11,099 nt of DNA from Acetobacteraceae bacterium. Lineage in GTDB: Bacteria > Pseudomonadota > Alphaproteobacteria > Acetobacterales > Acetobacteraceae. The notes under the pieces are model-generated. The model was given only the letters and a program-made list of their open reading frames with translations. It ran no database searches and was not told where the DNA came from. Shown piece by piece: positions 1-5,899 of the stretch (its first letter is position 1; every line of letters starts with the position of its first letter). Made by a program: the position numbers and the translations under genes. The stretch spans positions 1 to 11,099 of the forward strand of contig JANXRT010000473.1 in NCBI GenBank assembly GCA_025356735.1, given 5' to 3'.

Positions 1-745
1 GGTTCAGCACATCCGCGCCATCGACCACGACGGCGTTTTCAAGGTTGCCGCCGCGGGCCAGGCCCGATCGCCTCAACTGGTCGATCTCGCTGGCCAGCGC
101 GAAGGTCCGCGCCGGCGCCAACACCCGGCGGAAACTTTCGGGCGACAGGGTGAGCGACAGCGCCTGCCGGCCGATCGCGGGGGCGGCGAAATCGATCGAA
201 AGGGTCATGTCGAGTTCGTGGTGGCCGGAATAGGACTGCGGCCGCAGCTCGGCGAGCGCATCGCCGTCGGTGACCTGAACCGGGCGCAGCACCCGGATCG
301 TGCGGCGCGGCGCCGCCTGCTCGATGGTGCCCGCGCAATCGATCAGGAACAGGAACGGCGCCGACGATCCGTCCAGTATCGGCAGCTCCGGCCCGTCGAC
401 CTCGACCAGGACATTGTCGATGCCGGCGCCGGCCAGCGCCGCCATCAGGTGCTCGACGGTGCCGATCCGGATCGACGCGTCGTCGGGATGGCAAAGCACG
501 GTGCACAGGCGCGTATCGACAACCCCGTCGAACCGGGCGGGAACACGGACGTCATCGGCGAGATCGCCGCGGCAGAAGACGATGCCATGCCCCGCCGGTG
601 CCGGGAAAAGGGTAAGGGAAACACGCCGGCCAGAATGCACCCCGGTGCCGATGCAGCCGATCGCCGCCTTCAAGGTCCGCTGGAACAAGCCTCTGCTCTC
701 GGATGCCGGGCGGGGCAGGAAGCCGGGGGTGAACATGCCATCCAT
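1..745 (-). CDS. lpxC: LpxC, UDP-3-O-acyl-N-acetylglucosamine deacetylase (3' end off window)
   Basis: Zinc-dependent cytoplasmic deacetylase that performs the first committed step of lipid A synthesis. The frame is open from the ATG at 745 to the left edge and gives the first 248 residues; the family is about 300 residues, so the C-terminal part is missing. Seen in the translation: QRTLKAAIGCIGTGVHSGR (about 22-40), TVEHLMAALAGAGIDN (about 96-111) with the family's catalytic Glu and first zinc His, DGPELPILDGSSAPF (about 117-131), and LARGGNLENAVVVD near the edge. The remaining zinc ligands lie off the window. ATG 745 is chosen because AGG sits 10 bases upstream; ATG 736 in the same frame is an alternative, and both leave about 20 residues before the conserved start. 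It follows ftsZ, as in many alphaproteobacteria, but the 244-base gap suggests its own promoter. Confidence 0.96.
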   Translation of the reverse strand, partial: MDGMFTPGFLPRPASESRGLFQRTLKAAIGCIGTGVHSGRRVSLTLFPAPAGHGIVFCRGDLADDVRVPARFDGVVDTRLCTVLCHPDDASIRIGTVEHLMAALAGAGIDNVLVEVDGPELPILDGSSAPFLFLIDCAGTIEQAAPRRTIRVLRPVQVTDGDALAELRPQSYSGHHELDMTLSIDFAAPAIGRQALSLTLSPESFRRVLAPARTFALASEIDQLRRSGLARGGNLENAVVVDGADVLN

Positions 746-827
746 ACGAACAAAGCCTAGATCGTTGCGCTGCACCGAAGATGGATCGGGTCTGGCAGCA
801 ACGTATGGTCGCGGTGTGGTCGCGGCC

Positions 828-900
828 AGTCAATCATTGTTTCTTAATATTTCAAGGCAACGAATTGTAATTGAAGCAATTATTCGATAATGAATTGTTA
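828..900 (-). promoter_or_regulatory. AT-rich block with small palindromes, probable lpxC promoter/operator region
   Basis: This block is strikingly AT-rich against a very GC-rich background and lies just upstream of lpxC. On the minus strand it offers TTGACT (833-828) as a possible -35 element, without a convincing -10 at normal spacing, and TACAAT (869-864) as a good -10 match with a poor -35. Two overlapping inverted repeats are visible: TAATTG-AAG-CAATTA (868-882) and ATTAT-TCG-ATAAT (879-891). GAATTGTAA (862-870) and GAATTGTTA (892-900) form a direct repeat 30 bases apart. That the block is regulatory is inferred from composition, position and symmetry; the exact promoter is not resolved. 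Confidence 0.4.
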
Positions 901-913
901 CGTATCGCATTGC

Positions 914-972
914 GTCAGGAGGCATGGGGCGCTGCCCCATACCCGCCGGCGTAGCGCCCCGGGGCGCCTGAC
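914..972 (-). terminator. Compound GC-rich palindrome after ftsZ, possible terminator or dispersed repeat
   Basis: Starting 17 bases beyond the ftsZ stop there are two hairpins inside an outer inverted repeat. The outer arms are GTCAGG (914-919) and CCTGAC (967-972). Inside are ATGGGGC-GCT-GCCCCAT (924-940) and the perfect 14-base palindrome GCGCCCCGGGGCGC (954-967). The position suits an end for the ftsZ transcript, but no clear T run follows on the minus strand, so intrinsic termination is only a possibility. The nested architecture also resembles intergenic palindromic repeats found in many copies in GC-rich proteobacterial genomes; copy number cannot be judged from one window. Confidence 0.4.
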
Positions 973-989
973 TTAGAAGGATGCGCCAC

Positions 990-2591
990 CTAGCCTGAGG
1001 TTTGCCGACGCAGAAACGCCGGAACGTCCGACACCGCCTCCTCGCCGTTCGATGGGCGGATCACCGACCGAGGCTCGACATGGATATCATGCCGCGGCTC
1101 GGCCGGGAGAGCGGGGGGACGGGCGGCCGGCGCCGGATCGGCGCCGCGGCGAAGCAGGCCGGTGACCTTGGCGAAGATGCTCGAACGGGGCGCCTGCTCG
1201 GTGGGCGCCTCGGCAGCCTCCACCGCCGGCGCCTCCCGGAACAGGGTGGTGCCCGCTGGTCCCGCGCGCCGCGCCGGGGCACGGGCTGTCAGCTCCGCCG
1301 CCAGGTCCGCAGATGGCGGTTCGCCTCGCGCGGTCTCAGTCCGCAGGATCGGCCGGCGATCGTTGCCGGCGGTCGGCCGTGCCTCATAGGCCGGCATCTC
1401 GACGCCGCGCGGATTGCCCGCGACCTCCATCTGTCCATCCTGCCGAGCCTGCGGCGATGCCGGGTTGGAGAAGCTGTCGCGCAGGGTCGGCGGCTGGCTG
1501 CCGACGGAGGGCGCGCCCTGGGTGTGGCCGCCGGTGCCGGGCAGGGGAATCGGGTTGACCTGCTCGACGCCGCCGTTGCCGACCGATACCAGGAACGGCC
1601 GCTGCGCCTCGGCGCGGACATGGCTGTCGATGCCGGTGGCGACGACGGAAACGCGGATCTTGCCCTCCAGCGTCGGATCGAGCGCCGAGCCGAAGATGAT
1701 GTTGGCGTCCGGCGCCACTTCCTCGCCGATCCGCGTCGCCGCCTGATCGACCTCGAACAGCGTCAGGTCCTCGCCGCCGGTGATGTTGATCAGCAGGCCC
1801 TTGGCGCCGGACATCGAGGTGTCCTCCAGCAGCGGGTTGCTGATCGCGGCCTCGGCGGCGCGGATGGCGCGGTTCTCGCCCTCGGCCTCGCCGGTGCCCA
1901 TCATCGCCTTGCCCATCTCCTGCATGACGGTGCGCACGTCGGCGAAGTCGAGGTTGACCAGGCCAGGCGTCATCATCAGGTCGGTGACGCCGCGCACGCC
2001 CATGTACAGAACGTGGTCGGCCATCTTGAAGGCCTCCTTCCACGTCGTCTTCTCGTTGGACATGCGGAACAGGTTCTGGTTCGGGATGACGATCAGCGTA
2101 TCGACGTAGTGCTGCAGCTCCTCGATGCCCCGCTCGGCATGGCGCGACCGGCGCGAGCCCTCGAAGGTGAAGGGCTTGGTGACCACGCCGACGGTCAGGA
2201 TGCCGCGCTCGCGGGCCATGCGCGCGATCACCGGGGCGGCGCCGGTGCCGGTGCCGCCGCCCATGCCGGCGGCGACGAACAGCATGTGGGTGCCCTCGAG
2301 ATGGCGATACAGCTCGTCGGCGGCTTCTTCCGCGGCGGCCTTGCCGATATCGGGGTTGGCGCCGGCGCCGAGGCCCTGGGTGATGTGCGGCCCGAGCTGG
2401 ATGCGGCGGTCGGCGCGGCTGTGCATCAGCTGCTGCGCGTCGGTGTTGGCGACAACGAAATCGACGCCCTGCAGATTGAGCGCGATCATGTTGTCGACGG
2501 CGTTGGTGCCGCCGCCGCCAACCCCGATCACGGTGATGCGCGGGGTGAAGTCGGTGTGGGTGGTCTGCGGAATGGTGAGGTTCAAGGTCAT
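990..2591 (-). CDS. ftsZ: FtsZ, tubulin-like GTPase of the division ring
   Basis: Polymerises with GTP at mid-cell to form the ring that organises septation. The product has 533 residues. Seen: the N-terminal glycine loop GVGGGGTNAV (about 23-32), the tubulin signature GMGGGTGTG (about 109-117), NQNLFR (about 171-176), the T7 catalytic loop NLDFADVR (about 213-220), a long Pro/Ala/Arg-rich linker (about 325-517), and the tail PAFLRRQ (about 523-529) that binds FtsA and other partners. A long linker is usual in alphaproteobacteria. The start at ATG 2591 gives the typical MTLNLTIPQ and has GGGA nine bases upstream. The in-frame ATG at 2633 would add 14 residues (MKISPLWKSLGNDE) but has no visible ribosome site. 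The stop is TAG. A 123-base gap with tandem repeats separates it from ftsA. Confidence 0.98.
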   Translation of the reverse strand: MTLNLTIPQTTHTDFTPRITVIGVGGGGTNAVDNMIALNLQGVDFVVANTDAQQLMHSRADRRIQLGPHITQGLGAGANPDIGKAAAEEAADELYRHLEGTHMLFVAAGMGGGTGTGAAPVIARMARERGILTVGVVTKPFTFEGSRRSRHAERGIEELQHYVDTLIVIPNQNLFRMSNEKTTWKEAFKMADHVLYMGVRGVTDLMMTPGLVNLDFADVRTVMQEMGKAMMGTGEAEGENRAIRAAEAAISNPLLEDTSMSGAKGLLINITGGEDLTLFEVDQAATRIGEEVAPDANIIFGSALDPTLEGKIRVSVVATGIDSHVRAEAQRPFLVSVGNGGVEQVNPIPLPGTGGHTQGAPSVGSQPPTLRDSFSNPASPQARQDGQMEVAGNPRGVEMPAYEARPTAGNDRRPILRTETARGEPPSADLAAELTARAPARRAGPAGTTLFREAPAVEAAEAPTEQAPRSSIFAKVTGLLRRGADPAPAARPPALPAEPRHDIHVEPRSVIRPSNGEEAVSDVPAFLRRQTSG

Positions 2592-2596
2592 TTCAT
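2588..2596 (-). other. Minimal start-Lys-stop ORF overlapping the ftsZ start
   Basis: On the minus strand ATG AAA TGA (2596-2588) lies in another frame directly before ftsZ, and its stop shares ATGA with the ftsZ start codon at 2591. The pattern is seen directly. That ribosomes use it is speculative, because such a short string arises easily by chance. It is noted because two longer mini-ORFs with the same junction lie upstream in this operon. Confidence 0.2.
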
Positions 2597-2650
2597 CGTT
2601 TCCCAGGGATTTCCAAAGCGGCGAGATCTTCATTTCGGGGTCGTCGACGC

Positions 2651-2720
2651 TCGTTCACACGGGAGTCGTTCACACGGGGGCCGTTCGCATGGGGGCCGTT
2701 CGCATGGGGGCCGGTCACAC
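2651..2720 (-). repeat. 15-bp tandem repeat at the ftsA end and in the ftsA-ftsZ gap
   Basis: Read on the minus strand there are four full units and one partial unit: GTGTGACCGGCCCCC (2720-2706), ATGCGAACGGCCCCC (2705-2691), the same again (2690-2676), GTGTGAACGACTCCC (2675-2661), and the partial GTGTGAACGA (2660-2651). The first unit contains the last codon and stop of ftsA (TGA at 2717-2715), so the array may have grown from the end of that gene. Every unit opens with ATG or GTG. The two ATG units create a small ORF, MRTAPMRTAPV (2705-2670), beginning nine bases after the ftsA stop, while GTGTGA units are a start followed at once by a stop. The fourth unit differs from its neighbours and holds GAGTC, a GANTC site. 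Confidence 0.9.
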
Positions 2721-4016
2721 GCGGTCACGCAGGAAGCGCACCACGCGGCGCACCCAGCCGCCGGTCGGTTCGCTGTCGAGGTCGATGTCGTACAGGCCGC
2801 GGCCCTCGCCGGCGGCCCAGGCCAGCAGTCCGGCGGCGGCGGCGAAGGCCGGGCCGGAGGCGCTTTCCGGCAGCCCGCGCAAGCCAGACGGACGGCCGAG
2901 CCGCACCGGACGGTCCAGGATGGTCGCCGCCAGCTCGCGCACGCCGGCGAGTTGGCTGGCGCCGCCGGTCAGCACGAATCGGGTGCCGGCGGCGCGCGCG
3001 AAGCCGGACTGGTCGAGCCGTTCCCTTATCATCTCAAAAGTTTCTTCGAGGCGGGGCCGGATGATGTTGACCACAGCGCTGCGCGGCACCTTGGCGATGT
3101 GATGGTCCTCCTCGCCGACCATCGGCACCGGCAGCAGCTCGCGCTCGTCGTCGCGGCAGGACTGCACGCTGCCGTACAGCGTCTTCAGCCGCTCGGCGTG
3201 CTCCGTCGGTGTCGAAAGCATGCGCGCCAGGTCGCTGGTGACGTGGATGCCGCCGATCGGCAGCAAGGCGGTGTGAACCAGCTGGCCCTCGGCGAACACC
3301 GCCATGCCGGTGGTGCCGCCGCCCATATCGATCAGCGTGGTGCCGAGCTCGCGCTCGTCCTCGACCAGGGTGGACAGTCCGGCCGCCATCGGCGACGAGA
3401 CGACCTCGGAAATATCGAGGTCGCACCGGCCGATGCAGGTCTCGAGCGTGCGCAGCGCGTTGCGGGCGGCGTCGATGACGTGCAGCCGCGCGGTCAGCGT
3501 GGTGCAATGCAGCCCGCGCGGATCGGCGATGCCGGTGGTGTCATCGACCGAAAACGCCAACGGCAAGGCGTGGATGGTGTCGCGGCCGTCATACTCGGCG
3601 CGGGCCCGGCCCTCGCTGACCACGCGGCGAATGTCGCTTTCCTCAACGGCGCGCCCGCCGACCGGCCATTGGACGTTAAACAGCCGGCTTTCCGGCGCGC
3701 CGCAGGATAAGTTGACGGTGACGCCGCGCAGCCGTGTATCGGCCATGTCCTCGGCTTGGCCGACGCAGGCGCGGATGGCACGCTCGGCGCGGTCAAGGTC
3801 GGTGATCGCGCCGCCGCGCACGCCGCTGCCGCGCTGCCAGCCGAAGCCGAGCACGCGCAGGCTGCCGTCGCTTTCGATCCGCCCGATCAGGCAGGCGATC
3901 TTGGTGGTGCCGATATCGAGCACGCCGAAAGGCCCGGCGCGCGCGTGGCGCGGGCGCGATGGCTCCTCCGGGCCGAACGAGGGCGGCGGCACTATGCGGC
4001 GCGACAGGTCGTTCAT
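2715..4016 (-). CDS. ftsA: FtsA, actin-like membrane tether for FtsZ
   Basis: Peripheral inner-membrane ATPase that anchors FtsZ filaments and recruits later division proteins. The product has 433 residues. Seen: a variable Pro/Arg-rich N-terminus (about 1-30), phosphate-1 motif LDIGTTKIACLIG (about 33-45), phosphate-2 motif IDMGGGTTGMAVF (about 229-241), adenosine motif LTGGASQLAGV (about 349-359), and a C-terminal amphipathic stretch GGWVRRVVRFLRDRV suited to membrane binding. The start at ATG 4016 has AGGTG about seven bases upstream. The same frame stays open further upstream through ftsQ, but that sequence has no family similarity and would run through a mini-ORF and the ftsQ end. The stop lies inside the first unit of the 15-bp repeat. 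Confidence 0.97.
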   Translation of the reverse strand: MNDLSRRIVPPPSFGPEEPSRPRHARAGPFGVLDIGTTKIACLIGRIESDGSLRVLGFGWQRGSGVRGGAITDLDRAERAIRACVGQAEDMADTRLRGVTVNLSCGAPESRLFNVQWPVGGRAVEESDIRRVVSEGRARAEYDGRDTIHALPLAFSVDDTTGIADPRGLHCTTLTARLHVIDAARNALRTLETCIGRCDLDISEVVSSPMAAGLSTLVEDERELGTTLIDMGGGTTGMAVFAEGQLVHTALLPIGGIHVTSDLARMLSTPTEHAERLKTLYGSVQSCRDDERELLPVPMVGEEDHHIAKVPRSAVVNIIRPRLEETFEMIRERLDQSGFARAAGTRFVLTGGASQLAGVRELAATILDRPVRLGRPSGLRGLPESASGPAFAAAAGLLAWAAGEGRGLYDIDLDSEPTGGWVRRVVRFLRDRV

Positions 4017-4045
4017 CTCAGGGCACCTACCGATATCGGGTTCAT
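4013..4045 (-). CDS. 10-codon mini-ORF linking ftsQ to ftsA
   Basis: Translation is MNPISVGALR. Its ATG (4045-4043) overlaps the ftsQ stop as ATGA, and its stop TGA (4015-4013) overlaps the ftsA start in the same way. It therefore exactly fills the gap, and a ribosome ending ftsQ could re-initiate here and again at ftsA. It also contains the AGGTG that probably serves as the ftsA ribosome site. Both this ORF and ftsA begin ATGAAC. The overlaps are seen directly; translation is inference, and the peptide matches nothing I recognise. Confidence 0.35.
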   Translation of the reverse strand: MNPISVGALR

Positions 4046-4980
4046 GTCGGCCGCCTCGGCCCGATGGCATGACCGGGTTCGGAATGGGCCGCATCGGGTT
4101 TGGCTTCCGTCATCGGGCGCAGCACGAGCTTGTCGGGCAGGCGCATGTCGATCGCCTGCAGCGGCCGGTCCAGCACCGCCTGGTCCTGCTGCAGCAGCAG
4201 CAGCCGGTCGAGTGCTGCGATCTCGGCGCCTTCCGGCAGCATCACGTCGGTGCCGTTGGTCATGCGCAGGTTCCAGCGCCGCTCGCCGACGCGGATGGCG
4301 GCGCTGACCCGCTTGTCCAGGCTGGGGCGTTCGGTCAGCGCGTCCAGCAGCAGGCTGGCGGCGGCGGGGGCGCCGGCGCCGACGATCAGCCGCAGGTCGA
4401 ATTTCGACGCCTCCTGGTTGGCGACCACCAGGCCGGCGCGGTCGACGACGGCGAACTGGCCGTGGTTCTGCCAGATCGCGAACGGCCGGCGCTCGGCCAG
4501 CGCCACCACCAGCGTGTCGGGCAGCCGGCGCTCCACGGTCGCGTGCTCGACCCAGCTCAGCGTCTCGATCCGGGCGCGCGCGGCCTCGACCGAGAATCCG
4601 AGGATCGGGTCGCCGAGCTGCGCGCCGATGGCGGCGCGCAGCACCGGCTCGGGCGTGTTGGCGCGGCCCTCGATGACGATGCGGCGCACGCGCAGCCCGG
4701 CGCTGGCGGTCAGGGCGCCGAAGTTCTCGCGCAAGGTGGCGACCGAGCCGCCCGGCCGGGCAGTGCCGCCGGCCATCGTCGGCGTCGCGGTGCGCACCAG
4801 CGTGTAGCCGATGAACAAGGTGGTCACGACCAGCGCCGACCAAACCATCGCGCGGCCATGACGCCGGCAACGCCGCAGCCACATCCGCAACCGGCTCGGC
4901 CGGTCGTTGACCGAGTTGCGCGGCGTGCTGCGCCCGGCGCTCCGCGACGGAGCGGGGATCGGCCGGTTCACCCGCGGCAT
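4042..4980 (-). CDS. ftsQ: FtsQ, bitopic divisome scaffold protein
   Basis: Inner-membrane division protein that links early and late divisome components, in well-studied bacteria through FtsB and FtsL. The product has 312 residues: a basic cytoplasmic N-terminus (about 1-44), one membrane segment MVWSALVVTTLFIGYTLV (about 45-62), a linker, then a periplasmic POTRA domain (about 96-165) with LRVRRIVIEGRANTPEPVLR and WVEHATVERRLPDTLVVALAERRPFAIW, followed by the FtsQ-type C-terminal domain. The start is ATG 4980, supported by GGTGGAG eight bases upstream; GTG 5007 in frame would add nine residues. It overlaps the end of ddl by 13 bases, and its stop shares ATGA with a mini-ORF leading to ftsA. 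Confidence 0.93.
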   Translation of the reverse strand: MPRVNRPIPAPSRSAGRSTPRNSVNDRPSRLRMWLRRCRRHGRAMVWSALVVTTLFIGYTLVRTATPTMAGGTARPGGSVATLRENFGALTASAGLRVRRIVIEGRANTPEPVLRAAIGAQLGDPILGFSVEAARARIETLSWVEHATVERRLPDTLVVALAERRPFAIWQNHGQFAVVDRAGLVVANQEASKFDLRLIVGAGAPAAASLLLDALTERPSLDKRVSAAIRVGERRWNLRMTNGTDVMLPEGAEIAALDRLLLLQQDQAVLDRPLQAIDMRLPDKLVLRPMTEAKPDAAHSEPGHAIGPRRPT

Positions 4981-5876
4981 GTCGCGTGCTCCACCATCCA
5001 GGCGCACAGCGCGGGAAAGCCGATGCCGACATGGGCCGCCTGCTCGGGCAGCAGCGAGGTCGGCGTCAGCCCGGGCTGGGTGTTGACCTCGAGCAGAACC
5101 AGCCGGCCGGCCTCGTCGTCATATCGAAAGTCGGCCCGCGAGGCGCCGCGGCAGCCGAGCGCGCGATGCGCCGCCAGCGCCATGTCCATCGCCTCGGCAT
5201 AGGTTTTCGCATCGATCGCGGCGGGGATGACGTGGCGCGAGCCGCCCTCGGCGTATTTGGCCTCATAGTCATAGAAGCCGTTGCTGGAGAGGATTTCGGT
5301 GACGGCCAGGGCGCGGTCGGCCATCACCGACACGGTCAGCTCGCGGCCCGGGATGTATTCCTCAACCATGGCGTGGCTGCCGAACTTCCAGCCGCGGGCG
5401 ATCTCGGCGCGGCGGTTGTCGCCGGCATGGATGATCTCGACCCCGACCGACGAGCCCTCGTTGACCGGCTTGATAACGTAGGGAAGCTTCATCGGATCGG
5501 CGGCCGCAAGTTCAAGAACGGGGATCAGGCCGCCGCGGGCTACCGCAAGGCCGGCGGCGGCGAACACCGCCTTGGCAACGCCCTTGTCCATCGCCAGCGC
5601 CGACGCGCGGACGCCGGAATGGGTGTAGGGGATGCCGAGCCAGTCGAGCACGCCCTGGATGGCGCCGTCCTCCCCGAACCGACCATGCAGCGCGTTGAAC
5701 ACGACATCCGGCGCTGGGCTAAGGGCGCGGATCAAGGCGGAAAGGTCGGCGCCGGCGTCGATCGGGCGGACCTCGTAGCCGGCCTCGCGCAACGCCAAAA
5801 TGACCTGGCGGCCGGACGACAGCGAGACCTCGCGCTCCGCCGACATGCCGCCATAGAGCACCGCGACGACTGTCAT
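4968..5876 (-). CDS. ddl: D-alanine--D-alanine ligase
   Basis: ATP-grasp enzyme of the cytoplasm that joins two D-alanines, supplying the dipeptide added by MurF to the peptidoglycan precursor. The product has 302 residues, normal for the DdlB type. Seen: GGMSAEREVSL (about 9-19) with the substrate-binding Glu, NALHGRFGEDG (about 61-71), the ATP-binding stretch YVIKPVNEGSSVGV (about 133-146), FYDYEAKY (about 201-208) with the Tyr region typical of D-Ala-D-Ala rather than D-Ala-D-Lac enzymes, and the metal-binding LLEVNTQPG (about 261-269). ATG 5876 is chosen because MTVVAVLYGGMSAERE is the conserved beginning. Its first 21 bases are duplicated just upstream, which puts an 8-codon mini-ORF between murB and this gene. 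The native start has only a weak purine signal (GCGGTG), so translation may depend on coupling. Confidence 0.97.
   Translation of the reverse strand: MTVVAVLYGGMSAEREVSLSSGRQVILALREAGYEVRPIDAGADLSALIRALSPAPDVVFNALHGRFGEDGAIQGVLDWLGIPYTHSGVRASALAMDKGVAKAVFAAAGLAVARGGLIPVLELAAADPMKLPYVIKPVNEGSSVGVEIIHAGDNRRAEIARGWKFGSHAMVEEYIPGRELTVSVMADRALAVTEILSSNGFYDYEAKYAEGGSRHVIPAAIDAKTYAEAMDMALAAHRALGCRGASRADFRYDDEAGRLVLLEVNTQPGLTPTSLLPEQAAHVGIGFPALCAWMVEHATCRG
4989..4995 (-). promoter_or_regulatory. Ribosome binding site that fixes the ftsQ start
   Basis: GGTGGAG on the minus strand ends eight bases before ATG 4980 and lies inside the ddl coding sequence. It favours ATG 4980 over the upstream in-frame GTG at 5007. 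Confidence 0.6.
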
Positions 5877-5899
5877 ACGAGCACCGCGACAACTGTCAT
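5854..5899 (-). repeat. 23-bp tandem duplication of the ddl start
   Basis: Two copies lie head to tail on the minus strand, 5899-5877 and 5876-5854. Each begins ATGACAGT, then one variable base (T in the first, C in the second), then GTCGCGGTGCTC. The last two bases differ (GT against TA), so 20 of 23 positions match. The second copy is the true beginning of ddl. The first copy sits where ddl would have overlapped murB directly through ATGA, which suggests that a local duplication pushed ddl 23 bases downstream. Confidence 0.92.
5873..5899 (-). CDS. 8-codon mini-ORF linking murB to ddl
   Basis: Translation is MTVVAVLV, a near copy of the Ddl N-terminus MTVVAVLY. Its ATG (5899-5897) overlaps the murB stop as ATGA and its stop TGA (5875-5873) overlaps the ddl start in the same way. 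Upstream, GGGG in the murB end is spaced better for this ATG than for ddl. The structure is seen directly; whether it is translated is not known. It could act as a relay for terminating ribosomes or simply be tolerated. Confidence 0.4.
   Translation of the reverse strand: MTVVAVLV

Noticed and set aside
45..890. Plus-strand open frames over lpxC
   Set aside because: They are compositionally Arg/Pro/Ala-rich and lie opposite a continuous LpxC reading frame with catalytic motifs.
828..905. Horizontally acquired or mobile fragment suggested by the AT-rich block
   Set aside because: It is under 100 bases, carries no gene or terminal repeats, and is in the expected place for a promoter.
2651..2720. 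CRISPR-like array at the 15-bp repeats
   Set aside because: The units are contiguous with no spacers and are too short for CRISPR repeats.
1002..3710. Long open frame of about 900 codons on the plus strand, with His/Gly-rich repeats in the middle
   Set aside because: It is antisense to ftsZ and ftsA, which have clear family motifs. In GC-rich DNA the antisense frame often stays open. Its SHGGR-like repeats are just the 15-bp intergenic repeat read on the other strand.
3304..5202. Plus-strand frame of about 630 codons over ftsA, ftsQ and ddl
   Set aside because: It is antisense to three recognised genes and has no visible domain; a GC-bias shadow.
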